Shown in pieces: positions 36,402 through 48,570 of a stretch of 64,000 nt of DNA. The stretch is from Tanypteryx hageni. Lineage: Eukaryota; Arthropoda; Insecta; Odonata; Petaluridae. Location of the stretch: the NCBI GenBank assembly GCA_028673005.1, contig CM054114.1:125145307-125209306 (forward strand). Reading direction: 5' to 3'. How positions within the stretch are numbered: the stretch's first letter is position 1; every line of letters starts with the position of its first letter. Made by a program: the position numbers and the translations under genes. The notes under the pieces were generated by a model that was given only the letters and a program-made list of their open reading frames with translations, made no database searches and had not been told where the DNA came from.

Positions 36402-37241
36402 TAGGCGCGTTTCGTGCGATGGAGTATTTGAAACTATACTATATAATTTGACCGAACACACACCATAAAATAGCAAAATACCACGACCCGATTGTATCTT
36501 TGTCTATTAAAAATTTCTTCTCCCCCCTTAGTTGGTGCATCAATAAATATATTAAGTAATTTTAATGATTAATACTGCAAAACGATATATCAGAAATGAT
36601 TCCAGGAAAATATTCAATTTTTATTTACCGATTTATTTTCTAATCAGTTTTAATGAACCAAACAATCGAAAATTACTTAAAACATATCTCACTCAGTTCA
36701 GTAGTTGTAATATTTACGTTTACATTATTTTCTTTGACGTAGGTAATCCATTTCCTTCCGCTTATATATCTTTCATGCATGCGTAAGGAACTAAATGTTT
36801 TTTATAATTATAGCAGATCTTATTCACTTCAGTAACCAATAAGATAATTTACGTTGACAACAATTAGGCTGCTATGCATGATTTTTTCTAAGTTCAAAGC
36901 GAATTACGACATCCTTGTTCAATTTTATTGATAACGGCTACTCCTACGATAAAAATATATAGAAAAAGAAATAATCTACGTTACTAGTTCTACAAGTTTA
37001 TTTGAAAACCATTTTAATTTGACCAGATATTTACGAGATATAAGGGAAAGTTCATTTTTTGTCACCAGTAAAGTGGTACCCCTGATTGGCTTACGTGATT
37101 TATTTTTGTTATTTTCTTTGACTGTCAATCCTTAATATCAAATTTCATAAAAATCCGTTCGGTAGAAGCCGAGAACGAACATGCGGACGAACGGACAAAC
37201 CGACGCTAATAGGCGCTTATGCCGGAAGCGAAACGCGCCTA
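36402..37241. mobile_element. Candidate ~840-bp element with 13-bp inverted ends
   Basis: TAGGCGCGTTTCG at 36402-36414 is exactly repeated in inverse at 37229-37241 (CGAAACGCGCCTA). The right portion also contains ATTTCATAAAAATCCGTTCG and GCGGACGAACGGACAAACCG, typical of dispersed-repeat ends. No transposase frame and no clear target duplication were found, so a coincidence of GC-rich words is possible. Confidence 0.4.
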
Positions 37242-38711
37242 AAAAGAAACGTTTTTGAAAAACCCTATCAAATAAATATTTGATGTTTCGTGGAGGCATT
37301 ACCTATTGGTTTAATATAACAACTTTTTCTGTATATTCCATCATATTGCGTATCTATTCAACGACGAAAACACGGTCCAAACGTATACATCATGAGGAGA
37401 AATCACTTTACTCCGCTTACTCAAGAGGAAATCTTCTCGGAAGCTCTCTCACTCACTCTTGCACGATATGAGAACACGTGTCCTATTGTGAGCGCACGTA
37501 TTGTGCGTGACCGCCAACGCCTTAAAAGCTAAAGATTTTTTTATCTTATGGACCAACGGAGAAGGAAAAAATTAAAGCTAGGAGCTCCATTATATATTTA
37601 TTTCAGTGTATCGAGGCCGCGAAACATGGCCATTTAGAGGTCGGTTTCTATATTGCCATTAATAACATAGTGAGTGAGTGAGGGAGAGACAGAAAGAGAG
37701 AGAGAGAGAAGGACGCAAAAGTTTCGTTGCGGACTTTATAAGGAAAAAAGTACTTTTATTGTTCGGGAGATAAAAAATATACCGCCTTTGCCTTTTGATA
37801 GTCGGACGAAATTCTCTTCTCTCGCTCTGTAGGGCGAGAATCGGCGTACCGCTTGTGTTCACATTGTTGGTAAGATGCGTTTTTCATTGCATGCATTCGC
37901 GGATTAACGACATCCTCTGACATAACATTCACTCTGATACGCCAAGCGATCAATCAAACAATGTGTCGGAGAGGTTTTCAAGGAGACCCCAATGAAAAAC
38001 AGCTTACGTATCGCCCGGAGTCTCCTTCGTTTAAATCGGAGATGTCAAAACAGCTGTAGAAATCGTCGTGCCTTCGTTTCATCTCGTTCGGAACTCTTTT
38101 TGAGTTACTGCGCAAGTCGGAAGAATTATTTGGCTGGATTTTGCCCGTGGTTTTATTTTTTTTACATTTGCGCTTAATACTATGCCCCTTTGGTAACTTT
38201 TTAAGCGGGCATGTCAAACTCGAAGAGGTATCAGGGCCTCATTAACGCTATGGAAATTGTGGAAGGACCGCATTATGATTAAAAGTTGTTTAATGAGGGC
38301 CTGAGTTGGCAAAAATATACTTCTAGAATATTTTACTTCTATTTTGCAAAAGAGCACGATAAATTAGAAACCGCGTTCTGGCGAATCTCTGTAACTATGA
38401 AACAATCTTGTCCCTTTTTCGAAAAAAGAAATTACAGTGAAAAGAATTTATGATATTCTTAAAAACTCTCGTTCTGACGAGTACTCGTAATATCCGAAAA
38501 TTAATTTCCGTGTATGTAACATTAAGAATCTGCTCGCTATAATAAAGTTCTCGTTACATGCTGTACTCGTTCTATCGAGGTTATTCTATATTTACATAAA
38601 ACATCGAGCGGTTTAGTATTGACAAAAATTCGCTTTCGGTCACTAGTTAGGCATGCCTGGTTTAAAGGGAAATCAAGATTACATTCGGTATTCTTCAATC
38701 CGACTTTATAT
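37242..38711. other. Gene-free stretch
   Basis: A GA-rich tract at 37671-37711 (GAGTGAGTGAGGGAGAGACA, then GAGAGAGAGAGAG) opens minus-strand frames. Nothing else recognisable. Confidence 0.5.
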
Positions 38712-39073
38712 CCCTTAACTGTGCTTTTGGGGCCTTGCAGACTCCAGCACTTTAGTTTTTGTGTTTCTCCATTGTTTATAACAATCTCTTATGTGCGGAC
38801 TATTCCTTTATTACAATATAATGGAAAAAGTGAGTATAATTGTATATGACGTCATAAATGCATGTGTTTGTATCACATCAATAAACTGTACCATAATATG
38901 TTTTGTTTTGCATGTTTTGGCATTTACCTAGTGCCTTGACAATTGTTCTTATGCCTGGAATGCTTGAATAATAAAATAATATTTTTCTGCTAATTTGTGA
39001 GTTTTTTATTTTGAGGTTTCTCAGATCCCACCAGCAGGTAACCGCAAGTTTGAATGACCAGCACAGTTAAGGG
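38712..39073. mobile_element. Non-autonomous piggyBac-like element, 362 bp
   Basis: Both ends read CCCTTAACTGTGCT inward (left 38712-38725, right 39060-39073 in complement). TTAA follows the right end at 39074-39077. The left flank is ATAT, so one copy of the TTAA duplication appears mutated. No transposase is encoded. The CCCTTAA start links it to the 80-bp unit at 11704. Confidence 0.55.
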
Positions 39074-39077
39074 TTAA

Positions 39078-42000
39078 AAATATTAGAATTTAAAACCGAT
39101 ATAATGATTCTATCTCTACCAGAAAATACGTTATATATTACGGCACGTCATCTCAAATTGGCCATTACAACCACGGCCGATCTAGGGCGCCAAACATTTG
39201 GGGTCACCCTTCCCCAAGCATCTCCATAGATATTTGCACGTTGGTGAATGTTGACTAGAAATCCCCGACAGGTGAGTTCCCCAATGGCGATTTGATTTTT
39301 TTCGTCGGTATTGTTTCAACAAGTGAATTAACGGTAAATTTAAAAACATTTTGCGAAGATTTTCCGAAGTAAAAGGGGCACTAGAAAGGTTCCTTTGGCC
39401 CGCGGCACCAAAACAATTCGGTTCGGCCCTGGTCATCAAAAATGTACACTCACGGTGCATATGGAAAATACTCGTAAAAATTCGTGAGTGAGTTTTGACA
39501 TGTAGGTGGCTGGGGTTTTAAGTATTCCTCCAGTGAAACTTTAATCTGTATAATTTTTGATCTTGCATTCCATGTAGAATATAATTTAAATTCCAAGTGA
39601 AAATAACTATAGCAATCGTTGGCATTAAATCTTTGAAGCGACATGAGCGTGATTTTGGTTGTCAAGGGATATATTTAAGAGAGCAATAATAGAGCATATC
39701 AAGGTCGTAACCGCGTGAGTGAAGGAAAGAACACGAAAAGCGTTGTTCCTGTATAAGTTCACCCCAAACAAGGGATATTTATTATTGCGAGTGGAAACTT
39801 TTTAAGATAAAAAATCAGCAATAGTTTCTCACGAAAAGAATCGCTGGGTATTTAGGCGCGTAAACACTGGGAAAAGCTGATCAAATTTGGTTAGCTTTGA
39901 AAGCCTAGGTTTAGCTTAACATCTACAAGGGAATATTTTAACAGGCATTCAATATATATGATTTTATTGGTCATACACGAGGGAATTGCTTAATGAGGTA
40001 GTTTGCATGCCGCGAAATAAACTTAAGGTCTTAGGGAAGGAGAAACGAATTAAGGTTTCTCACATGTAAGATATTAATAATGATCAACTTGTCACATAAA
40101 TTTTTTCAAGGACCGAGAAACGTTTTCATGTGAGTTCCAGCCGAGGAGGGGATTGTGTACGTATTCGTTATCATCACAGGTTTTCTACCATTCGAAAGGT
40201 TTTAAGCTCAGCCAACACAATCTGCCTCATCCAAGGCCTTTCTCTTCATCTTCTCATACATATACGTACGCGCGCGCGCACACACACATACGCACGCACA
40301 CCTGCGTTTGAGAATTTATAATATCGCAAAAAGTGGTTATTTCAAACAAAAGAGTTAACATCCGCTAACCAGTAAAACGATTATGGGAGTCTTTCGCAGA
40401 GAAACGGATGAAAAATCACTGGACTATCCCTGCCAACCACGACCTTTAAAACTTAACACACGCAATCAATAAAAAAGTTTGAAGCAAAGGGTTTCTTTTG
40501 GGAGATCGCTCGGTGAAAGTGAAAACTCAAAAAACCCTGACTGGATTTTATTTACAGGCTCAATTAAAGGAATGATATTGTTTCTATGGATCTTATCTTG
40601 GAGAGAATAATTCAATTTACCCATATAAGAAAAACCTTTCTGCCTTATATGTCATATTGTTTTCTCGGTCTTTCAATATCGAAATTGGTATATCAACGAA
40701 GTGCTTTCAAAAGTTATCCACGCTAGCCGCAAAGAAAACAAAAGACAGGAAAGTAATTAGATTTTGCCCGATCCGTATTTGCTTGGTTCTTCAAACATGG
40801 TCATTTTTCATTTTTGGCTATATGAATGTATGCCAATGTGAATAAATATATAATTGAAGTAATACCCAGATTATTCGTGTGCGAATTAACCGGATGTTCT
40901 GATGCCATTATTTATGCACAAATATTCTGACCACATTGCAAGTTTGTTTATTTATTTATTCTTAGCTCACAAACTGTACTCTGTTGCCAAATATAATGAG
41001 CTAAATTGCTGAATGTTTAAAGTTTATTGTATGTCAAACGAATATTTAACCAAGTAGTAATTATTCCTTTATACGCATCACACGCATTCATTCGGGTGAC
41101 TACCGTATGTGGCTTTTTATTCAATTAAACAAATTTGTGTAGCATTGAACACATTTTAAAAGAATTTTGCTCTGTAACGAGACCAGACCGATAACGGACT
41201 TTGCTGTTCATTTTTATTTTGTTTTTGCGCGCAGCCAACAGGGTGCGCGTCAGTTCTCTCCTCTCTTGTGGAAGCTTACGTAGTGTAGTGTGCGCCCCAG
41301 GCGATTAAAGGTGTTTGTGTTTTTACGTGTAACTTTCATTTGTGCCCTTTCCTCTCCGAGAAACCCTAGCCCGTCACAGCTCTTAAAATCTCACCCTTCA
41401 GATTATCCGTGTTTTTTTTATTATTTACGCTTATCCGATCAACGCGAACTGCTGAACATTTACATCAGATGAAACCCGTAAATATCGAAAGTATGTATTT
41501 TTGCAATAAGTTCAAATAGTTTGATTACTATCGAGAACATAACAAATGTTAATTTCAGCAATTTTCATATTATTACTATCGACGCCATAATACGTGAGGC
41601 AGCAAAATTTCCCACCCCTTCCCCTCACATGCCGGGCGGCAGGTGGTGGAATGAGAGATCCCTTACCACTCCTATATGTCATCGTCGCGATTCAGCACTC
41701 TTCCTTCATTTCGTCTCGATTGATTCCCCGATCCCACATCCTCTTCTTCACCCTTTGGCGCCCTTCCCCCTCCCTCTCCGACCACCACCAGCCTCCTTCT
41801 TCTGGCCATTTCTCACTTTCCCTCTCGACTGACCCATGTGGCGAACCATCTGCCATGCCCCATTTCCAACCCAATTCCCATCCTTTCTTAATTCCAACAC
41901 CTCCATTCCTCGACTCCCTCCTGTCCCGAATCCAATCCAAAATTCTTCACTTTCTCTTTTTTCTTTCTTCTCATTCTGACTCTCTCTCTCTCTTTATTCG

Positions 42001-43384
42001 CTGGACGTGAAAAATTATTTCCATTGCAGCGTCTTAAATCATACGACGAATGTTACCTTGGACGATGTTGCCTTGTTTGGATTAATGCGCGATTTCGGGA
42101 ATCGGATGCCAAGTATTTTTAGGACCGTGTTGCGGGATGAAAGCATATTTTTATAATTTTTTTCCACGGCATTTGACCTTTGCTTCGCCAGCGTATGCGT
42201 GGATTTTCGTCGAAATACGTTTAACTATCCTCCCCGGATGGAATAAAATAAATCGTGCAGAAAATAATGTTCGGGGAAACTGGTTTTAAATTTAGTTTGG
42301 ATCGTTCGTTTTGTCGATGTTCCGGCGATGGTCTTCCTGGATTTTTTTACTCGACCAAGGTTGCATGCTAAGTTTCGCCAACCTAAAAGTGGTCTCATTC
42401 AGGTCAAAGTTTTCAGCTTGACATATTTAATGATGAGACTAGTTTTGCTTACCAACCAAAAGGAGGTACGGATGAAATCAAAACTATCGTAAACTGGCAT
42501 TGGGATGCTTAAGTTTTTAATGCAGTTCTTGTTTCGAAATTATAAAATGAGGACAATTAGCGAATCGAATTTTAATTTGCACTTCTTTTAAATGTCTGCG
42601 CAAATATTGTAGCTCATTCGAGATATTTTTTATGTATAAATAATATAATTACGTTTTTCGGTTTTGAAATGCAGTGGTTAATTAATACATCCACGGTGAA
42701 AATTGACAATTATTAGTAAAACAATATGCGCCTGGACAGCATCATTTGTGTATGGACAAAAAAACAATTTAAATTAGCAAATGCACAAATCTTTTATAAA
42801 AAACCTTGTGTTCAGCACATAAATATCTCCATACACAGTAATGAATATGATTGCAATAATAATTACAACAGTGATCTCAAGAACAACTATAAAAAAGACG
42901 CTCGTGAATAATAATAAAAAATTGAATAAGTATCACATTGAAAAATACTTTGAATAACCTTTTATACTGAAAAAATAAGCAAACAAAATTGTTATTTGTT
43001 CCTATAGATACCACATTTTATCGATGCCCGACTAAAATAACCGTTGACTAAGCTTTCAACATTTACAAGAAAATTGGTTTACAAAATATAGATGGCATTG
43101 GGATAATTTTTCCGCAATTAAAATCATCCTTGGCAGAGTAGGCATCGCTATCAACAATTATTGACGGAAACTAATATATCATTTAGCGATGCATGTACTT
43201 AACATTAATTCAGACGGATAATCGAAATATCTCTCGAACAAACCGTTTTATGATGTTTAAAGCAAAACTTGCAGGAAATTAAATTGTCAACAACTTTAAC
43301 AATAACAAATATATACATAAATTATGTCCTGAATGAGATATTAAAAAAACGGAAAAAATTAAAAGAGTAAACATCTATTTATGT
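39078..43384. other. Gene-free stretch
   Basis: Mostly AT-rich, with an alternating purine-pyrimidine tract at 40261-40302 (TACGTACGCGCGCGCGCACA) and a C/T-rich zone at 41590-41990 that keeps frames of 82-138 codons open. At 41215-41300 a GC-richer segment contains a TCAGT initiator-like word but nothing decisive. No gene recognised. Confidence 0.5.
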
Positions 43385-43622
43385 TTAGCCAGTTTTAGCC
43401 AAAATCTTTTCAGACCTTGAATCACTAATAAAAATCTTAAATATAAATTTTAGTGTTCATCTGATTATTAGTTTTTTTAATTAGAGCTTTCACAAAGTTA
43501 CTATCACACACACAAACAGACATCATCGAGAAAATGGTGGAAAACGAATGAGGGGGACTCTACAACGTGTATTTCCGATCATGAAAACTACTTTCTCTTA
43601 TACTACTTACGTAGAAAGTAAT
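43385..43622. mobile_element. Right-half fragment of the ACTTTCTCC TIR family
   Basis: Blocks align in order with 13620-13897 and 58900-59158: GCCAAAATCTTTTCAGACCT, AAAAATCTTAAATATAAATT, ATTAGAGCTTTCACAAAG, then CATCGAGAAAATGGT. The end ACTTTCTCTTATACTACTTA continues to GTAGAAAGT, the same terminal palindrome as in the 58-kb copy. The left half is missing. Confidence 0.55.
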
Positions 43623-44170
43623 AAAGCAGTCAGACAGTGCAAAATCGTCTAAAGATCTCCTACGGTAGAGTATAGATGATACGCGGTTAGGAAGAACATG
43701 ACTTGGGTATAATTGTTTTGTTGAATAAAATAAATCACGCAGAAGTTGTAGACGAATTGTCACTATTTCCACAAAATCGTATAATTATTGCTTTGTGGAA
43801 ATAGAACCAAGTTCACCTCCAATACCGTGAGTTTTATTTTACTTAACATACAATTATATCTATCAAGAATTCCCATAAGCTGACGGTCTCTTCAGCGGAC
43901 TTTGAACTTGATTTATTTATTTTTTAATATATCTTTCTGCTGCAGACATCTATCGGTGAGTAGTGGGTTAACATATCCCATAAAAGTTTCCATTAAGATT
44001 ATTTATCATCGCCATGTGTCTGGACCTTTGAGATTTATGCTCGTATAAAACAATGAAAAACCACGAAGGCGTCAATTAAATTCCAAGCGTGCAGTTTTAC
44101 TGCTCATGGCACATGTTAATTTCACAGTAAAGTTTTGAAATATGTTTCCTCTCGTTGCCATTGTTGATAG
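43623..44170. other. Gene-free stretch
   Basis: AT-rich with no recognisable feature. Confidence 0.5.
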
Positions 44171-44340
44171 CGTTGCTTATAAGTTGCGGCTGACAACACT
44201 TGTTCCAGATCATTAGATCACCGGTTTGAACCCCGGCGTGGGCACGGAAGTCCTCGGAGCTTTTAGCGTCACTCATCCTCGCAGTTGCACTGTCCAAATG
44301 TCTTAAGAGTGCAAGCACACTCGCCAAACATTATATAAAT
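44171..44340 (+). mobile_element. SINE-like segment with B box
   Basis: CCGGTTTGAACCCCGGCGTG at 44221 is a good B box within a T-arm-like stem (CCGG/CCGG). The upstream GCTTATAAGTTGCGGCTGAC is a weak A-box candidate. No tail or second copy with clear boundaries was found. Confidence 0.4.
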
Positions 44341-44772
44341 CCATGCTCGTTTAGTCCCGTCCAAAATAACGAGTCTTCACAGTCGTAAAGAAAATGGTCC
44401 GTAAATAAGGGTATTTTTTGCGACGATGCCATGGCTTTTGTCAACAACCACACGGTCACTTCAACTTATACAAAACCCAGACACAAGTCGTCCTTGATTG
44501 GATAGCACATGTATATTTTGGGATGACTAAAATAAGATCGCGGGTCCTAAAACATTAATTAAATTGCCAAATCTCAAGTTTCTTATTTGGAAATATTCCC
44601 CTAAATAAAAAAATGTCTTCAACTTTTCGAAACGTAGACAACGGTTCGGTCGTCATTACATGAATGGCGTTAAAATGAGTACACGGCTCGTAAAATGTAA
44701 ACTTTAATTACTAAATCCGTATTTGAATCTTTCCTCAGTAAATTTCAAGAAGGCGTATTTTTTAAATAGGTG

Positions 44773-44773
<1 letters not shown>

Positions 44774-44826
<53 letters not shown>
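44774..44826. repeat. (TA)n microsatellite
   Basis: An uninterrupted TA run of about 26 units. About 130 bp further on comes a second tract, (TAAA)n(TA)n, at 44951-44987. Confidence 0.95.
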
Positions 44827-44829
<3 letters not shown>

Positions 44830-45981
44830 CGTGTATCTCTTTGACGCCCCCAGCAGCCTGCCAACTTGGTCCTCAACTTGGTAAGTGTCCGCTGGGCTTC
44901 CTTCAACACCTTGTTGCCACCCTCATCACTACCTTTTCTTTTCCTTAAGTTAATAAATAAATAAATATATATATATATGTATATATGTTTGTTTGTATAT
45001 ACACACACGTTCAATATTTTACATTCACAACCAGACAATTTTCCACAGTTGAAATTCTCGACCGCTCGTTCTCCTATGAAAAATGGCCACGCGCATCTTT
45101 CAAGATATGCACCATTGTTCCCGCCTGGTGTGGTTTTCCCCTCCGTCCCTCTCACCGCCCGTGCTAAAGAAAAAATGTTTTAATAACCTCTCCTGATTTT
45201 ACAATTGTAAATCTTGACTACTTTATATTTGTTCCAAGCGAATTGCTTTGGGTTATATATCACGCAAGGCTTTTATAAAAATATCACAATTTTTCAGCGG
45301 TATTTCAGTCTCCATTTTTTCGAGCGAAGGGGAAAAAAGCGAATAGAAAAATGGACCGCATTGGATGCACCGCGAGCTAATTAGGTGTCCGGAGTGATGA
45401 AGTGGTACCATTTTCTGCATCTAGAATTGTTGCATGCGAGCGTTTTCCAGCGCACACTCTTTTGTATCCAGATCGCCGCGCCAGATTTGCGAGCGAATGG
45501 ACTTAATTGGAAGGTTTTCTTAATAGGGTTACAGACAGAGGGACAACTGAACCTGGGAATTCGTCTTCGTAATGGGTTAATCAGCAAACATCGACAGCAT
45601 TTCGCGAGCGTAGAGAAACAAGTTACTCGCTCTGGTCAAGCTATTAATTTCGAATGTAACCAACGCGCGAAAGTTTAGTCGTTTTTAACCTCCTGATAAT
45701 AACCGGGATTCCACAAACAATGAATCCAACTGAAAAAATTTAAGGTAGTAGTTGAATTTTTAAGGTTGGTCAAAAATAAATTTGCAAACGTCGCATTCGA
45801 TAGATGGCGCATATCGGTAGATATTTCTCGAAATATTTTTTGCAATAATCTTTTATGCGGTATTATTTGAAAGAGAAAATAATTTCCAATCAAACGCTAA
45901 CAAAACTGTAGGAATGGTAACCCATTGTAAACTTGTTGAACACAGGGAATTATCGATCTCGTCTTATGGCTGAAATAATTC
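44827..45981. other. Gene-free stretch
   Basis: The 120 bases between two TA-rich tracts (44827-44950) are GC-richer than their surroundings and keep a minus-strand frame open (RKRKGSDEGGNKVLKEAQR) that I cannot assign. The remaining sequence holds only short frames without features. Confidence 0.45.
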
Positions 45982-46036
45982 GAGAACAAGCACTTAAAAA
46001 ATACTTGTATACAAGTATTTTTAAGACCTTGTTCTC
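45982..46036. repeat. 55-bp near-perfect palindrome
   Basis: GAGAACAAGCACTTAAAAAA on the left pairs with the right arm ending CTTAAGACCTTGTTCTC-like sequence, with one gap and two mismatches. The centre is TACTTGTATACAAGTA. The words ACAAGTACTT and AAAATACTT also flank fold-back MITE copies at 14432 and 47589, so this may be a solo end of that family. Confidence 0.65.
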
Positions 46037-46735
46037 AAATACTGATATTGTACCAAATAACTTTTTACACCATGTAGTGCAACCTCAATATTTGCGGGGG
46101 AGGGGTTTCTTTGTACACCGATTTGACATTCGCGGCATAGAAACTTGAGCATTCATGGATTTTAGCTGTGGCGTCATGCGTAAGTTGTTCCAGTTAATAT
46201 GTCGAGTAGTAATTTTCGCGGATTTTACATTCGCGGTGATTTCCAAGAAGGTAACCCTAACAAATGTTGAGGCCATACAATAAAGTTGGTGATCAATAAT
46301 GCTACTTTAGCATGGGAGGTGAGTGAAGCATATCGAGAATTGATTAGTTTTTTAATGTATAAAAATTTAAATGAATAAATGTTGCATGCGCATATCCAAT
46401 AAGTGTGGATCGACCTTAATGCTTCATTATAATAGTATTTGTTTTTCATCTTTTTAAATTTTACTACGAAGGTAATGTGCAACGATGGATTTAAAAAATT
46501 AAACAATGCACATTTTAAAGAAGCAACAGAACTATCGAACCCGTCTTGACACTAAAACGAACTAGGCATTATATGTCTCCCTAAAAGCCGTAAAAAGCGA
46601 TGAAAATCAGAGTAACCGTCATCAGTGGTGATTCGCCAATGGTAGATTACAACAATTAATAAATAGTTCATAAATAATAGTAAACAATTTAATATTAATT
46701 AATAATAAATAAGAATTAATTTATTCGAGTATGAC
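46037..46735. other. Gene-free stretch
   Basis: AT-rich with no recognised gene, RNA or element. Confidence 0.5.
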
Positions 46736-46740
46736 ATAGG

Positions 46741-46795
46741 AGAATCGCCACTGATTTCGGCTGCTTTGTAGCCGAAACGGTCATCTGATTGCCCA
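46741..46795. mobile_element. Fold-back MITE core fragment
   Basis: TTTCGGCTGCTTTGTAGCCG followed by AAA is a 23-bp hairpin matching the central hairpin of the fold-back family. GAATCGCCACTG on its left matches the TCAGAGGCGATTC region of the copy at 47.5 kb in reverse. Confidence 0.45.
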
Positions 46796-46799
46796 ACAT

Positions 46800-47455
46800 T
46801 TTCGCTATTATTGGAGGGACATGCTGTCCCGATCGTAAATAAGTGTTTGACGCAAAATAACACGATCCGTAGGAGAAGAGACGATCATTCCTTTTTCTCA
46901 GTCGATTTCGAATTGCGATTCTGTTTTATAGTAGAAGGCCGTTCTCTCTCTCTCTGAGGATGATGCAAACGTACCCATTCACCTTCTCCTCACCCATTCT
47001 TCCTTTTTTTTTTTTAACAATTCACCGAGTCACAAACGCTTCCGTCTTCTCGTCTCTCGTCCAGTCCGCGATTCTCATGCCTCGCACTGCAGCATTCAGC
47101 ACGTCCTCCTCGTTAGCCTTTCCCCCAAACCCTTCTCGCCCCCCCCTAACACTACACCCCTCCTCCCTAGCACTTCACCCTGGATGATGTTTCCCCGTTT
47201 TCTCCTTCACCCTCTCTCATCAAATGCTGACAACAACCGCTTGATGTCATCTCCACGTTCAACGTCCTTGTTTCTCCTCAGCTGGTGAAACGTGAGGCAA
47301 ATGAAAAGTTTTTAATGTTAATATTTTTCCTACAGTGCTTCGGCTCCATCCAGTGCGTCATCGGATCTTATGGTAGAGAAATTTTATTTGTATTCGCGAA
47401 ATGTTTCCAGAATGAGCGCTTTAAGTGTAAAAAAATGGAAAATTAAGTAGTACTC
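46800..47455. other. Gene-free stretch
   Basis: C/T-rich on the plus strand at 46960-47220, with a run of eleven or more T at about 47008. Read on the minus strand this is an A-run after a G/A-rich segment, as in a polyadenylated insertion, but no family is recognised. Confidence 0.4.
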
Positions 47456-47457
47456 GT

Positions 47458-47600
47458 CTTACGTATCTCCGATATCCATAAAAAGGTTATGAAAAACCTG
47501 ATGCGCATTTCGGCTGCGATGCAGCCGTCTTCAGAGGCGATTCATTGAAATTAGGTTCTGAAAAATACCATCTTTTGGATATACCAAAGACAAGTACTTC
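47458..47600 (+). mobile_element. Fold-back MITE copy
   Basis: It begins TTACGTATCTCCGATATCCA and continues AAAAGGTTATGAAAAACCTG, ATGCGCATTTCGGCTGCGAT and GCAGCCGTCTTCAGAGG. The centre CGGCTGC-GAT-GCAGCCG is a perfect 7-bp hairpin. The right terminal repeat is eroded. Confidence 0.6.
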
Positions 47601-48570
47601 ATTTTAAAAAATACTTATGCTCTTATTCTATATGTTAATTTCGACCACAAAACGAGATTGATGTGGTGGTGACTGTGGTAATAACTCTTTCACATTATAA
47701 TTTCGCTTCGAAAATTCGTTTCTTGAACGTCATTTATGTCTCCGAGTATATAATGATAAAAGATACAGAAAATTGTTTAGAAAAAGAGGGATTGATGCAT
47801 GACTTATTTTCGAATTTGAGCAAAATAGACGGCGCACAAGAAACAAGGTGGCTGACAGCTTTAAATATACTAGCGAGATATTTCGCGTATTATCGATGCA
47901 TAATTGCGATAATGTAATTTATGAGCGTGGTGTCTAAATTTATTTTGATATACTTCTCGTAAATGTTTTAAGCAGGTGTACTTTGTCAAAGTGTTTATCT
48001 CAAATGAAATCCGAGTCAATATAACACTTTTATGTTTTTCTCCGTTTATTCACGCAATTTTTACGTGGGTAACTGAAAAAATAATTTTCAAGCACGCCTT
48101 ATGACTTGAAACCATTAGAAAATTCTACCGCTGATGTCAACTTATTATTTGCTTAAATACGCTTCTTTTTTCTCAACTTTTTTACGACAATAGCGTTGAG
48201 GAAAAAGTTAAAATAATTACAAGAATTAGCCTCTATGATGAAGGAAGTATACCATAGTCGATCCAAACCTACGCGTGTATCTAACCTTCGAGCTCGATTT
48301 GGCCGCCCAAAGCACGATTTCAGAGCGGTATCCTTTCGAGAAACACGAACAAAAGTTTTCAGATAATCATCATGTTTTCCCAGCATTTCCCGAAGCGGGC
48401 CAAGGTCCAACTTTTATCGGTCGGATAACACACCGAAATTCTTCGCCATATCCTGAGGTCAGATCACTTGTAAAACGTACTCCTGTTACGTAGCGACGAG
48501 TTACGTGCTGCGGTGGTTTCCTATTCCCATTTAGAGGGGCGCATGAGATGAAAAAAATACCGTGGGATTT
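47601..48570. other. Gene-free stretch
   Basis: AT-rich. An 84-codon plus frame at 47663-47917 and a 72-codon frame at 48275-48493 show no recognisable domain or splice context. Confidence 0.45.

Noticed and set aside
39990..40015. let-7-like word TGAGGTAGT
   Set aside because: Similarity stops after the seed region and no hairpin partner is present nearby.
41225..41300. Possible core promoter (TCAGTT initiator-like word in a GC-richer segment)
   Set aside because: A five-base initiator is expected often by chance. No TATA box, convincing downstream element or following exon was found.
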